The notes under the pieces are model-generated. The model saw only the letters and a list, made by a program, of their open reading frames with translations, was not told where the DNA came from and did no database searches. A stretch of DNA of 41,594 bases from JADGHX01 sp035760965 (GTDB lineage: Bacteria > Pseudomonadota > Gammaproteobacteria > Steroidobacterales > Steroidobacteraceae), in contig DASTRY010000067.1 of the NCBI GenBank assembly GCA_035760965.1, positions 1-41,594 of the forward strand. Direction: 5' to 3'. Of this stretch, positions 34,847-41,594 are shown one piece after another. The number at the start of each line of letters is the position of its first letter. Positions within the stretch are counted from its first letter, which is position 1. The position numbers and the translations under genes are program-made.

Positions 34847-34927
34847 TCCTTAGGCGAGCCCGCGCGACGCTGCAGTGCCGGGACACCGCAGCGCCGCTGT
34901 CACACTACTCGCGATCACTCCGGGGCT

Positions 34928-36058
34928 TCAGTTCGCGGCAATTCCGTTGAGCCCCGCGCCGGCGGGAAGACCGCCGATCGTGCCGAAGTTCGTCAGGCGG
35001 CCATCTTGCTCGATCTGGAAGATGCCGATCGCGCCGCTCGCCGCGTTCAACGAATACAGGTATGCACCGTCCGCGCTGACGGCGATGTCGAGATTCGTCG
35101 AGCCCGCGGGATTGACGGCCACTACCGTGCCTGGAAGCGGTGTCAGCGCACCGTTGTTCGCGATCGCAAATCCGGAGATGGATGAGGTCCCGGCGTTGGA
35201 CGTGTAGACGAACCGACCGTCCGGCGTGACGACGTTCCAGCAGTTCGCGGCACCGAGCGTCGGCACGGCTGCGCTGATCGGCACGAGCTTGCCGTCGGAG
35301 GCGATCGAATAGGAGGAAATGGTCGAGCTGTTCGGGCCGGGCCCTCCCGTCTCCGACACGAGGACCGCTCCGTTCGGCGCGAACACGACGGAGAACGTAC
35401 CGGTGCCCACCGCGGGATTCACGGTAATGGACGAGAGCCGGCCGTCTGCCTGCACCCTGAGCACATCGATGCTGTTGGTGGTTCGCTCGGTGACGACGAG
35501 ATAGCGGCCATCTCGGCTGAACGCGAGCGAGGACGACTCGACGAAGTTGGCGCTCAGGAAGCGCTGCGAATTCGGGATGCGCACGAGCCTGCCGTTCTGC
35601 AATCGAAATCCGACGACGCTGCTGCTGCCCGCGGTGTTCAGGACATACACGAGCTTGCCGTGCTGCGCGACTGCATTCGGTTCGCTGCCGCCGCTCGGAA
35701 CGCGATCGGTCAGGAAGAGGCGCGCACCGAGCACGCGGAACACCGAAACGCTGCCGCTGCCTGCGTTGGCTGCCAAGAGGTACGATCCATCGTCGCTCAA
35801 GGTGAGCGATCCTTGCGAGCCGAGCGGATCCACCGTTCCACCGCTACCTCGGCCGCCGGTCTGATACTTATGGGGACCGTGCAAGGTGCCGGTTTGCGTG
35901 CGCTCATATGCAATGACTTCGTTCGCGTCGGCATCGTTGGTCATGACGAACACGGCATGCTGCGCGCCGAAGGATTCGATCGCGGGCGCCGCGCGAGCGG
36001 CGACGGTGGCTCCCGCGACAATGGCGCCGAGCGCGAGCGCCGTGTGGACTGCTTTCAT
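34928..36058 (-). CDS. Lactonase-like beta-propeller protein (exported)
   Basis: This 376-aa protein has a Sec signal peptide (hydrophobic residues about 6-22, cleaved near ARAA) and repeated propeller blades. The repeats are of the type LSDDGSYLLAANAGSGSVSVF, FSRDGRYLVVTERTTNSIDVL, VTPDGRFVYTSNAGTSSISGF and VSADGAYLYSLNAASGAIGIF (given as separate blades). This is the lactonase/YVTN-type seven-bladed fold. Members hydrolyse 6-phosphogluconolactone or act as scaffold proteins; secretion here argues against the former. GAGGTAG lies about 5 bases upstream of the ATG. It diverges from the DUF1223 gene across the 13-bp inverted repeat. Confidence 0.85.
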   Translation of the reverse strand: MKAVHTALALGAIVAGATVAARAAPAIESFGAQHAVFVMTNDADANEVIAYERTQTGTLHGPHKYQTGGRGSGGTVDPLGSQGSLTLSDDGSYLLAANAGSGSVSVFRVLGARLFLTDRVPSGGSEPNAVAQHGKLVYVLNTAGSSSVVGFRLQNGRLVRIPNSQRFLSANFVESSSLAFSRDGRYLVVTERTTNSIDVLRVQADGRLSSITVNPAVGTGTFSVVFAPNGAVLVSETGGPGPNSSTISSYSIASDGKLVPISAAVPTLGAANCWNVVTPDGRFVYTSNAGTSSISGFAIANNGALTPLPGTVVAVNPAGSTNLDIAVSADGAYLYSLNAASGAIGIFQIEQDGRLTNFGTIGGLPAGAGLNGIAAN

Positions 36059-36118
36059 GGACTACCTCGTGTGTTGAAAAGCAATGAATCGTGCCGAGGT
36101 GTCTACGCACGCGAACGC

Positions 36119-36147
36119 CGAATAGTTACACGGCGTGTAACTATTCG
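36119..36147 (+). promoter_or_regulatory. Perfect 13-bp inverted repeat operator
   Basis: CGAATAGTTACAC (36119-36131) and GTGTAACTATTCG (36135-36147) are exact complements around GGC. The dyad lies in the 128-base gap between two divergent genes, 39 bases from the DUF1223 ATG and 60 bases from the lactonase ATG. The core GTTACAC-n3-GTGTAAC has the shape of TetR-family operators. No TetR gene is in this window. Confidence 0.7.
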
Positions 36148-36186
36148 CGGGCGGTCAGCGAAATGACGTTTGACAGGAGACCCACC

Positions 36187-36894
36187 ATGAGCCTCGCACC
36201 ACTCGCATCGCTGTTCGCCGGCCTATGCCTCTCCACCGCGTGCGCCACGGCGCTCGCGCGTCCCGCTGTCATCGAGCTCTACACGTCGGAGGGTTGCAGC
36301 TCCTGTCCGCCTGCCGAGAAGTTGCTGGAAGATGTGGCCAAGCGCCCGGATGTGCTGGCGCTCTCTTTCCATGTCGATTACTGGGACGATCTCGGCTGGC
36401 GCGACCGTTTCTCCATGCACGAGGCCACACGGCGGCAACAGGACGCGGCGCGGACGCTCGCCCTCACGACCGTCGGCACGCCGCAGTGGATCGTCGAAGG
36501 TCGGAGCGTGGTGTGGGGCGCGAGCCAGTCCGCACTCGATCGCACATTGAAGTCGCCGCGAACGGATCTCGGTGTCGAGATCATGCGGGATGGGCAGGAC
36601 CTGCTGGTTCGCGCGGCAGCGCCCTCCTCCGCGCAGGACTACACCGTGTACCTGATCGGCTACTTACCCAAAGCGGTCACGGCGATCGGCCGCGGAGAGA
36701 ATGCAGGACGAACGCTCACGGAAGTGAACGTCGTTCGCTACATCCGCGCGATCGGCACGTCGCGCGACTCGGCCCGGGAGTGGCGCGTGCCGCTCGCGCA
36801 GCTGCCGAGCGACGCCACGCATGTCGCTGTGCTACTTCAGGTATCCGCGAGTGGCGAGATCGTCGGAGCGCGATCGATCGAGCGCGGCAGCTAG
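36187..36894 (+). CDS. DUF1223 exported thioredoxin-fold protein
   Basis: This 235-aa protein has a Sec signal peptide (residues about 1-25) and the DUF1223 motif VIELYTSEGCSSCPPAEKLL, with a CxxC at a thioredoxin-like active site. It then has LSFHVDYWDDLGWRDRFS and TPQWIVEGRSVVWG. The fold suggests redox or disulfide chemistry in the periplasm, but no substrate is known. The ATG at 36187 has AGGAGA about 8 bases upstream. The divergent lactonase gene and the perfect palindrome between them suggest shared control. Confidence 0.9.
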   Translation: MSLAPLASLFAGLCLSTACATALARPAVIELYTSEGCSSCPPAEKLLEDVAKRPDVLALSFHVDYWDDLGWRDRFSMHEATRRQQDAARTLALTTVGTPQWIVEGRSVVWGASQSALDRTLKSPRTDLGVEIMRDGQDLLVRAAAPSSAQDYTVYLIGYLPKAVTAIGRGENAGRTLTEVNVVRYIRAIGTSRDSAREWRVPLAQLPSDATHVAVLLQVSASGEIVGARSIERGS

Positions 36895-36907
36895 CGACCG
36901 AGGCGCT

Positions 36908-37669
36908 TCACGTTCCTAAAACGAAACGCGCGAAGTCGGCCATGTCGGCGCCGATGCCGTCCGGCCGCACGCCGAGCTCTTCCACGGGCTGCTGCGAACG
37001 GTTGACCCAGAACGTGCGATAGCCAAACCACCTGGCGCCGGCGGCATCCCAGCCGGCGGAGGCGCAGAACACGATTTCATCAGGTCGTGCGCGGAACGCC
37101 CTCGGCCCCATCTCGTACGCGCGCCGGTCGGGTTTGAATACGCGCACGCGATCCATCGTGAGATGCGGCTCGAAGAAGCCGCCCAAGTCCGCGCGTGCGA
37201 TCGCGGCATCGAGCATCGCCGGCGTGAGATTGGAGAGGAACGCCATGCGAATACCGGCACCGCGGAGCGCTTCGAGTGCCGGCCGCGCGTCATCCCATAC
37301 CTGTAGCTCTAGAAAGGATTGCATCAGGTGGTCGCGCGCTGCTTCGCTCAGAGCGAGGCCGAGCGAAGCGGCCGCGTATACCAAGGCCTCTTGCGTGATC
37401 TGCCGGAAGTCCGCATACGCGCTTCCGAGCGTTCGCAGCCACGTGTACTCGAATTGACGCGTGCGCCAAGCATTCATGAGCGCAGCGCCCTTGCCCGGAA
37501 ACAGCGCCTCCGTGCGCGTCGCGACCGGTCGCGGATCGATGATGGGGAAGCCGTCGAAGGCGATCGCCTCGACCGCTCGCGGCGCAGGCATCTTCGCGTG
37601 AGCGATGCGCGTCGCGGCGGCCGCAGTGGCGGTGATGCCTGTGAGGAATGTTCTTCGGGACTGTGTCAC
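36908..37669 (-). CDS. Haloacid dehalogenase type II-like protein with Tat signal
   Basis: This 253-aa protein is HAD superfamily, type II dehalogenase-like. The start bears a twin-arginine signal (TQSRRTFLTG then Ala-rich to AHA), implying export folded. Motif I is AIAFDGFPIIDPR, with the nucleophile Asp kept but the usual GT two residues on replaced by a Pro-containing turn. Motif II is AFLSNLTP, the Lys of motif III is in VFKPDRRAYE, and motif IV is CASAGWDAAGARWFGYRTFWVNR. The GTG at 37669 follows the VOC gene stop by 4 bases. The substrate could be a haloacid or phosphate ester. Confidence 0.85.
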   Translation of the reverse strand: MTQSRRTFLTGITATAAAATRIAHAKMPAPRAVEAIAFDGFPIIDPRPVATRTEALFPGKGAALMNAWRTRQFEYTWLRTLGSAYADFRQITQEALVYAAASLGLALSEAARDHLMQSFLELQVWDDARPALEALRGAGIRMAFLSNLTPAMLDAAIARADLGGFFEPHLTMDRVRVFKPDRRAYEMGPRAFRARPDEIVFCASAGWDAAGARWFGYRTFWVNRSQQPVEELGVRPDGIGADMADFARFVLGT

Positions 37670-37673
37670 TGCT

Positions 37674-38114
37674 TCAGATTCCGTGGGTGTTGCTGAGGAC
37701 CACGCGCCAGCCATCGGGATCTTCGAACGTGACGCTGTTGCGTAGCCAATAGGGATTTTGCGGAGCGACGGGTCGATACCCGTGCCGATTCAGTCGTTCG
37801 CACAAGCTCGCCAGCTCGCTCGCATCCGGAATGTAGAGCACCAGGAGGTTGTCCGCGCCGGGCGCGGGACACGGGCCGCCTCGCGAATCTTGCGTGAGCT
37901 CGAGGTGATACGTCGCGTCCGGCAGGCCCAGCATCACGCCGTCATACCCGTCGTGATTCTTGAAACGCGCAAGCTCGGGCAGGCCGAGGCCGTCGCGGTA
38001 GAACTTCACGACTTCATCGAGCCGCTCCGTCGGCCGCGCGATGCGCACCTGCGCGACGCGCGCGTGCGGGAATGTGAGTCGCTGGACCGCCACGTCACCG
38101 GCGTTTGAGCGCAT
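37674..38114 (-). CDS. VOC-family glyoxalase/dioxygenase-like protein
   Basis: This 146-aa protein has the vicinal oxygen chelate fold. It has VAQVRIARPTERLDEVVKFYRDGLGLPELARF at the first module, YHLELTQDS with a possible metal His/Glu in the middle, and VTFEDPDGWRVVLS at the end. These metal-binding proteins include glyoxalase I, bleomycin-resistance proteins and extradiol dioxygenases; which applies here is not clear. The ATG overlaps the GNAT gene by 20 bases, and the stop is 4 bases from the HAD start, forming a three-gene operon. Confidence 0.88.
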   Translation of the reverse strand: MRSNAGDVAVQRLTFPHARVAQVRIARPTERLDEVVKFYRDGLGLPELARFKNHDGYDGVMLGLPDATYHLELTQDSRGGPCPAPGADNLLVLYIPDASELASLCERLNRHGYRPVAPQNPYWLRNSVTFEDPDGWRVVLSNTHGI

Positions 38115-38670
38115 CGAGATCCTTTCTCATGACAACGCGCTCGCCGGGCAGCGGCAACCAGCGACGCTCGTACGTCAGTTCGGCGAGCATCTCCGGTCCG
38201 CAATCGACGTCCGGAATGACAACAAATCCTGCGCGCTCGTAGAACGGGCGATTCCAGGGGAGATGGCGATAGGTCGTGAGCCAGAGCGTGCTTGCGCCGG
38301 TCGCGCGTGCTCTGTTTTCGGTCGCCTCGAGCAGCGCCGTGCCGAGGCCGATGCGCATGAAATGCGTGCGCACCGAAAGCTGATCCAGATAGGGCTCCCC
38401 GTCGCGCGTTCCGGTTGCGGCAAAGCCGAGCGCCGCGCCGGTGGAACCCACGATCAGCAGCGTGTTGCCGGTCTGCAGAGCGCGCAACCATCGACTGCGC
38501 TCTCGCAGGATGAATTCATGGCTCGGCGGAAAGTCCACATCCAGCCCGGCTTCGACAAACAGCCTGCAGGCGTCGTCGTCGATCTCGCAGAGCGTGTCGA
38601 TGTCGGCCGCCGCGCCCAGTCGGATGGCGAACTGCGGGCCGATTTTGCGAACGGGAAGCGTGGCGCACAT
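38095..38670 (-). CDS. GNAT-family N-acetyltransferase
   Basis: This protein of about 191 aa has the GNAT fold. It has FAIRLGAAADIDTLCEIDDDACRLF at the start, beta-strand LLIVGSTGAALGFAATG, and the acetyl-CoA pyrophosphate loop LSVRTHFMRIGLGTALLEATENRARATG, with a Q/RxxGxG/A pattern in RIGLGTA. The end has PFYERAGFVVIP. It should acetylate a small amine or an N-terminus using acetyl-CoA. I chose the ATG at 38670. It is the first gene of the GNAT-VOC-HAD operon. Confidence 0.87.
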   Translation of the reverse strand: MCATLPVRKIGPQFAIRLGAAADIDTLCEIDDDACRLFVEAGLDVDFPPSHEFILRERSRWLRALQTGNTLLIVGSTGAALGFAATGTRDGEPYLDQLSVRTHFMRIGLGTALLEATENRARATGASTLWLTTYRHLPWNRPFYERAGFVVIPDVDCGPEMLAELTYERRWLPLPGERVVMRKDLDALKRR

Positions 38671-38897
38671 GCTCGAGATCTCGCCGGGTCCGGAGGAACG
38701 GTATCGAGGTATTCGCACCGGCCGGCGAAATCGTTACAGCTGCGATTCCGCGAACGCGTATCCGGTGCGGAGCACGCGAGCGGCTGAACGCTGGCTCAAG
38801 ACGGACCACCCGATCGGTGTGGGACGGCCACAAAGTTCAAGGAATACCGGCAGCTATCGGCAACGTGCCGGGAGACAGGCGCGCCGGTAATTGTGGC

Positions 38898-38926
38898 GTC
38901 GGCCGGCAGTCTGCTGCTCGGCCGAC
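38898..38926 (-). terminator. Strong hairpin downstream of cysteine synthase-glutaredoxin gene
   Basis: GTCGGCCGGCAG and CTGC-T-CGGCCGAC form a 12-base stem with one bulged T and a TCTG loop. It lies 37 bases past the fusion gene's stop. No T-tract follows, so it is best called a terminator-like hairpin. It is the only clear structure in the 293-base gap 38671-38963. Confidence 0.55.
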
Positions 38927-38963
38927 CTGTCTGCAGGCGTGGTGAACGGAGCCGAAGTCGACC

Positions 38964-40463
38964 TCAGCGCGGGTGCAGCCACGTCGGCAGGAACGAATAG
39001 GGATCGACTTTCACCGTCCGGTCGTACTCGACGCCGTTCTTGTCGAGAAGCTGCTGGAACCGTCCGGCCTTGTACGCATCGAACAGGTCCGTGCAGCCGC
39101 CGATGAACTCGCCGCCGACGAAAATCTGCGGAATGGTGCTGAACGAGGTGCGTGCCGTGAGCGCCGCACGGATTTCGCCGCCTCGGTTGTCTTTCTGATA
39201 CTCGACCGAGTCGAGATCGACCGAGCGATACGGAATGCCGTGCTTCGCGAACAGGCGGCGCACGGACCAGCAGAACTCGCACCACTCCAGCGCGAACATC
39301 GTGACCGGCCGCTCGCGATCCTCGATCGCGCTCTGCACGAAGGCCGCCGCCTCCGCCGAAATGCGCACCGGTTCTGCCGCGGGCTGCGGGGAGGGGGCCG
39401 GCGCGGGCGGTGGCGAGTCGAACCGATAGTTGGGCGTCGAGCGCGCAATCTCGATTTCCTCCGCGGTCATTTCCGCGGGAATGTCCGCGAACAACGGCGT
39501 GCTCAAGTAGCGCTCACCTGTGTCGGGCAGCATGCACAGCACGGTTGCGCCGGGCGGCGCCTCCGCACACACCTGCAATGCACCCGCGAGCGTTGCTCCC
39601 GCGGTGATGCCGACGAAGATCCCTTCCTGCCGCGCGAGCTCGCGGGAGAGCTGCAACGCCTTCGCGCCGTTCACCGGAATGACGCGGTCGATCAACTCCT
39701 CGTCCACGGCATCCTCGGTGAGCTTCGGGATGAAATCGGGGCTCCAACCCTGCATGAGATGGGGCCGGAAGTTCGGATGACTGGCGGACGGCGTGCCATC
39801 GCCGGAGCGAGGCTGGCGGATGCCGCTGCCGAGAACGGGTGAGTTGTCCGGCTCGCAAACGATGATCTTGGTCTTCGGACTCTGCTTGCGCAGCACTCGA
39901 GCCACGCCCTTCAGCGTGCCGCCGGTGCCGAAGCCCGTGACGAAGTAGTCCAACGGCTCGTCCGCGAACGCTTCGAGAATCTCTGGCGCCGTCGTGCGGG
40001 AGTGCATGTCCGCATTTGCTTCGTTCTCGAACTGACGGCACAGGAACCAGCCGTGCGCCTCGGCGAGCTCCACCGCCTTCGCGAGCATCCCGGAGCCTTT
40101 CAAGGCCGCCGGAGTCAGCACGACGCGTGCGCCGAGAAAGCGCATGAGCTTGCGGCGCTCCACGCTGAAGTTCTCCGACATGACGACGACCAGCGGATAA
40201 CCCTTCGCCGCGCACACCATCGCGAGCCCGATGCCGGTGTTGCCGCTCGTGGCCTCGATCACCGTCTGTCCGGGCGCGAGCCGGCCGCTTCGTTCCGCAT
40301 CCGTGATGATCCCGAGGGCGAGACGATCCTTGACGGAGCCCATGGGATTGAACGCCTCGACCTTCGCGTACAGGCGCACGTGTGCGGGTGCGAGCTTGTT
40401 GATGCGGACGACCGGCGTGCGCCCCACCGTATCGAGAATGCTTTCGAAGCGGTTGCTGTTCAT
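38964..40463 (-). CDS. Cysteine synthase fused to glutaredoxin
   Basis: This 499-aa protein joins two domains. Residues about 1-315 are a PLP-dependent cysteine synthase: PLP-lysine in NPMGSVKDRLALG, EATSGNTGIGLAM for substrate binding, VTGFGTGGTLKGVARVL for phosphate binding, and GITAGATLAGAL near the end. A Pro/Ala-rich linker follows, then a C-terminal glutaredoxin (residues about 395-490) with active site CEFC in EWCEFCWSVRRLFAKHG, TIPQIFVGG and GGCTDLF. The first part makes cysteine from O-acetylserine and sulfide (or a related thiol); the second likely exchanges thiols. The ATG at 40463 has GGGAGGG about 9 bases upstream. It diverges from the LysR gene. Confidence 0.9.
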   Translation of the reverse strand: MNSNRFESILDTVGRTPVVRINKLAPAHVRLYAKVEAFNPMGSVKDRLALGIITDAERSGRLAPGQTVIEATSGNTGIGLAMVCAAKGYPLVVVMSENFSVERRKLMRFLGARVVLTPAALKGSGMLAKAVELAEAHGWFLCRQFENEANADMHSRTTAPEILEAFADEPLDYFVTGFGTGGTLKGVARVLRKQSPKTKIIVCEPDNSPVLGSGIRQPRSGDGTPSASHPNFRPHLMQGWSPDFIPKLTEDAVDEELIDRVIPVNGAKALQLSRELARQEGIFVGITAGATLAGALQVCAEAPPGATVLCMLPDTGERYLSTPLFADIPAEMTAEEIEIARSTPNYRFDSPPPAPAPSPQPAAEPVRISAEAAAFVQSAIEDRERPVTMFALEWCEFCWSVRRLFAKHGIPYRSVDLDSVEYQKDNRGGEIRAALTARTSFSTIPQIFVGGEFIGGCTDLFDAYKAGRFQQLLDKNGVEYDRTVKVDPYSFLPTWLHPR

Positions 40464-40657
40464 GGCCGTAGCCCTCCCATTGGGTGAGGGCATAGTACGC
40501 TCGCGCCCATCGCAATAGCTTTGCAGGGAGTCCGGCTCTATTTGCTCACGCGCCTGCTGTGCGCCTGCAAAGGCGCGTGCAGCGACTCGGCCTGCATCCT
40601 TGGCGCGCGCCGCCCACCGGCGAACGGTGGACCCGGCCCGCCGCCCGCCCTACCATT

Positions 40658-40674
40658 CTTTCGAATATTGAAAG
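40658..40674 (+). promoter_or_regulatory. Dyad just upstream of LysR start
   Basis: CTTTC (40658-40662) and GAAAG (40670-40674) are perfect arms around GAATATT, ending 9 bases before the LysR GTG. LysR proteins often bind such dyads (T-N11-A type) to control themselves and a divergent gene. It is AT-rich compared with the rest of the 220-base divergent gap. Confidence 0.4.
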
Positions 40675-40683
40675 CGAGGACCC

Positions 40684-41594
40684 GTGGATCGAGTTCAGGC
40701 CATGCGCATCTTCGTCGCGGTGGTGGAGCGCCGCAGCTTGTCGGCCGCCGCGACGAGCCTGGGCGTTTCCCTCCCGACCGTGAGCCGGGTGCTGCGCGCG
40801 CTGGAGCGCGAGCTGGGAGTGCGGCTGATCTCGCGCACCACCCGAGGCTTGATCGAGACCGACGGCGGCCGGCTGTATTACCGGCGCTGCCGACAGATTC
40901 TCGACGACATGCGCGAGGCCGACGCCGCCGTTCAGGTCCACGCCAAGGCCCCCTCGGGCGAGTTGCGGATCACGGCACCGGTGACGTTCGGGCGTCACCA
41001 CGTCGCGCCGTCGATCGCGCTGTTCCTCGAGCGCTATCCGCGCGTCTCGTGCTATCTGTCGCTGAGCGACCACTGCGAGCCGCTCGCGGAGCATCGCTTC
41101 GACGTGGCCATCCGTGTGGCCAAGCTGCGCGACCAGTCGCTCGCCGCGCGCCGCATGGGCTACGTCCAGCGAGCCGTCGTCGGGTCGCGGGAGTATTTCG
41201 CCCGACACCCGATCCCAACGCATCCCCGTGACCTTGCCGCACACAACTGCCTGCATTACACGCACTATCTCCGTTCGGACGAATGGAATTTCATGGCAGG
41301 CGAGCATCCTATCTCCGTGCGCGTTCGCGGACGCTTTCGTGCGGACAATCAGGAAGCGCTGATCGACGCCGTGCTCGCAGGCGCCGGCCTGGCGATTCTG
41401 CCCACCTGGCTCGTACAGCCGTGGCTCGACAGCGGCGCCATGCAGCGCGTGCTCGCGGAATACGAGTCGCCGCGTACGCCCGTGCACGCCGTGTTTCCAA
41501 CGCAAGGAGCGCCACCGAACAAAGTCCGAACGTTCGTCGACTTTCTGGTGGAGCGGTACCGCGAGAAGAACGTCCTCGCCGCGGAATCCATGGC
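40684..41594 (+). CDS. LysR-family transcriptional regulator (3' end outside window)
   Basis: The frame is open to the window end. About 303 residues are visible, close to full LysR length. An N-terminal winged helix reads MRIFVAVVERRSLSAAATSLGVSLPTVSRVLRALERELGVRL and is followed by SRTTRGLIETDGG. The effector domain follows: GELRITAPVTFGRHHVAP, DVAIRVAKLRDQSL, and AGAGLAILPTWLVQPWL. This layout is the subgroup that often regulates divergent genes. The GTG at 40684 with GAGG about 5 bases upstream fits the MDRVQAM family start; the ATG at 40702 is an alternative. Its likely targets include itself and the divergent cysteine synthase-glutaredoxin gene. Confidence 0.9.
   Translation, partial: MDRVQAMRIFVAVVERRSLSAAATSLGVSLPTVSRVLRALERELGVRLISRTTRGLIETDGGRLYYRRCRQILDDMREADAAVQVHAKAPSGELRITAPVTFGRHHVAPSIALFLERYPRVSCYLSLSDHCEPLAEHRFDVAIRVAKLRDQSLAARRMGYVQRAVVGSREYFARHPIPTHPRDLAAHNCLHYTHYLRSDEWNFMAGEHPISVRVRGRFRADNQEALIDAVLAGAGLAILPTWLVQPWLDSGAMQRVLAEYESPRTPVHAVFPTQGAPPNKVRTFVDFLVERYREKNVLAAESM

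Noticed and set aside
1..41594. tRNA, rRNA, CRISPR arrays, insertion sequences, integrases, attachment sites
   Set aside because: None seen by reading; no transposase, repeated spacer pattern or tRNA-like cloverleaf was noticed. A dedicated search could still find short or degenerate elements.

Overview
The window is about 41.6 kb of GC-rich, gene-dense chromosomal DNA from a Gram-negative aerobe, most likely a proteobacterium. The evidence is a bo3-type quinol oxidase, an RND efflux pump with a lipoprotein adaptor, a DegP/MucD protease, SirB2 and DUF1223 families, hopanoid side-chain genes, and periplasmic c-type cytochromes. A hopanoid-making gamma- or betaproteobacterium fits, but no rRNA or other phylogenetic marker is present, so the rank is an inference. 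I found no tRNA, rRNA, insertion sequence, integrase, phage gene or CRISPR array. The window reads as ordinary chromosome with many short operons and a few unusual proteins.

Layout. 1-4.4 kb: hopanoid side-chain genes hpnI (5' end cut by the window edge) and hpnK, facing a three-gene minus-strand operon of an HpnB-like membrane glycosyltransferase, an AI-2E family permease and a YkoP-like protein. 4.8-8.8 kb: cyoABCD, a bo3 ubiquinol oxidase operon without cyoE. 8.8-11.9 kb: tandem PRC-barrel protein, GbsR/MarR-type regulator, DegP/MucD-like protease. 11.9-15.5 kb (minus): FAD monooxygenase, trehalose-6-phosphate synthase otsA without otsB, and a small exported protein. 15.7-18.0 kb: MarR regulator, a small winged-helix protein, an MscS channel. 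18.0-20.9 kb (minus): MFS exporter coupled to a double-domain universal stress protein, and a hypothetical protein. 21.0-25.4 kb (minus): RND pump and adaptor. 25.5-27.5 kb: overlapping diheme and triheme cytochrome c genes. 27.7-30.4 kb: DUF2817 peptidase, TerB-like protein, SnoaL-like protein, exported hypothetical.

30.4-34.8 kb (minus): quinol-dependent nitric oxide reductase coupled to a SirB2-like membrane protein, followed by a 483-aa exported protein with a single CxxCH, with an NsrR-like palindrome upstream of the last gene. 34.9-38.7 kb: lactonase-like beta-propeller protein and DUF1223 protein, divergent around a perfect 13-bp inverted repeat; then a minus-strand run of GNAT acetyltransferase, VOC protein and a Tat-signal haloacid-dehalogenase-like protein. 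39.0-41.6 kb: a cysteine synthase-glutaredoxin fusion, divergent from a LysR regulator that runs off the window.

Functional threads. Quinol is used by both the bo3 oxidase and qNor, so aerobic respiration and NO detoxification share the quinone pool. The diheme/triheme pair needs partners not encoded here. Envelope stress and tolerance recur (hopanoids, DegP, MscS, trehalose, universal stress protein, efflux). The best candidates for something undescribed are the GT/AI-2E/YkoP operon beside the hopanoid genes, the large mono-heme protein by qNor, the CysK-glutaredoxin fusion, the Tat-exported HAD protein, and the unassigned 13-bp operator.
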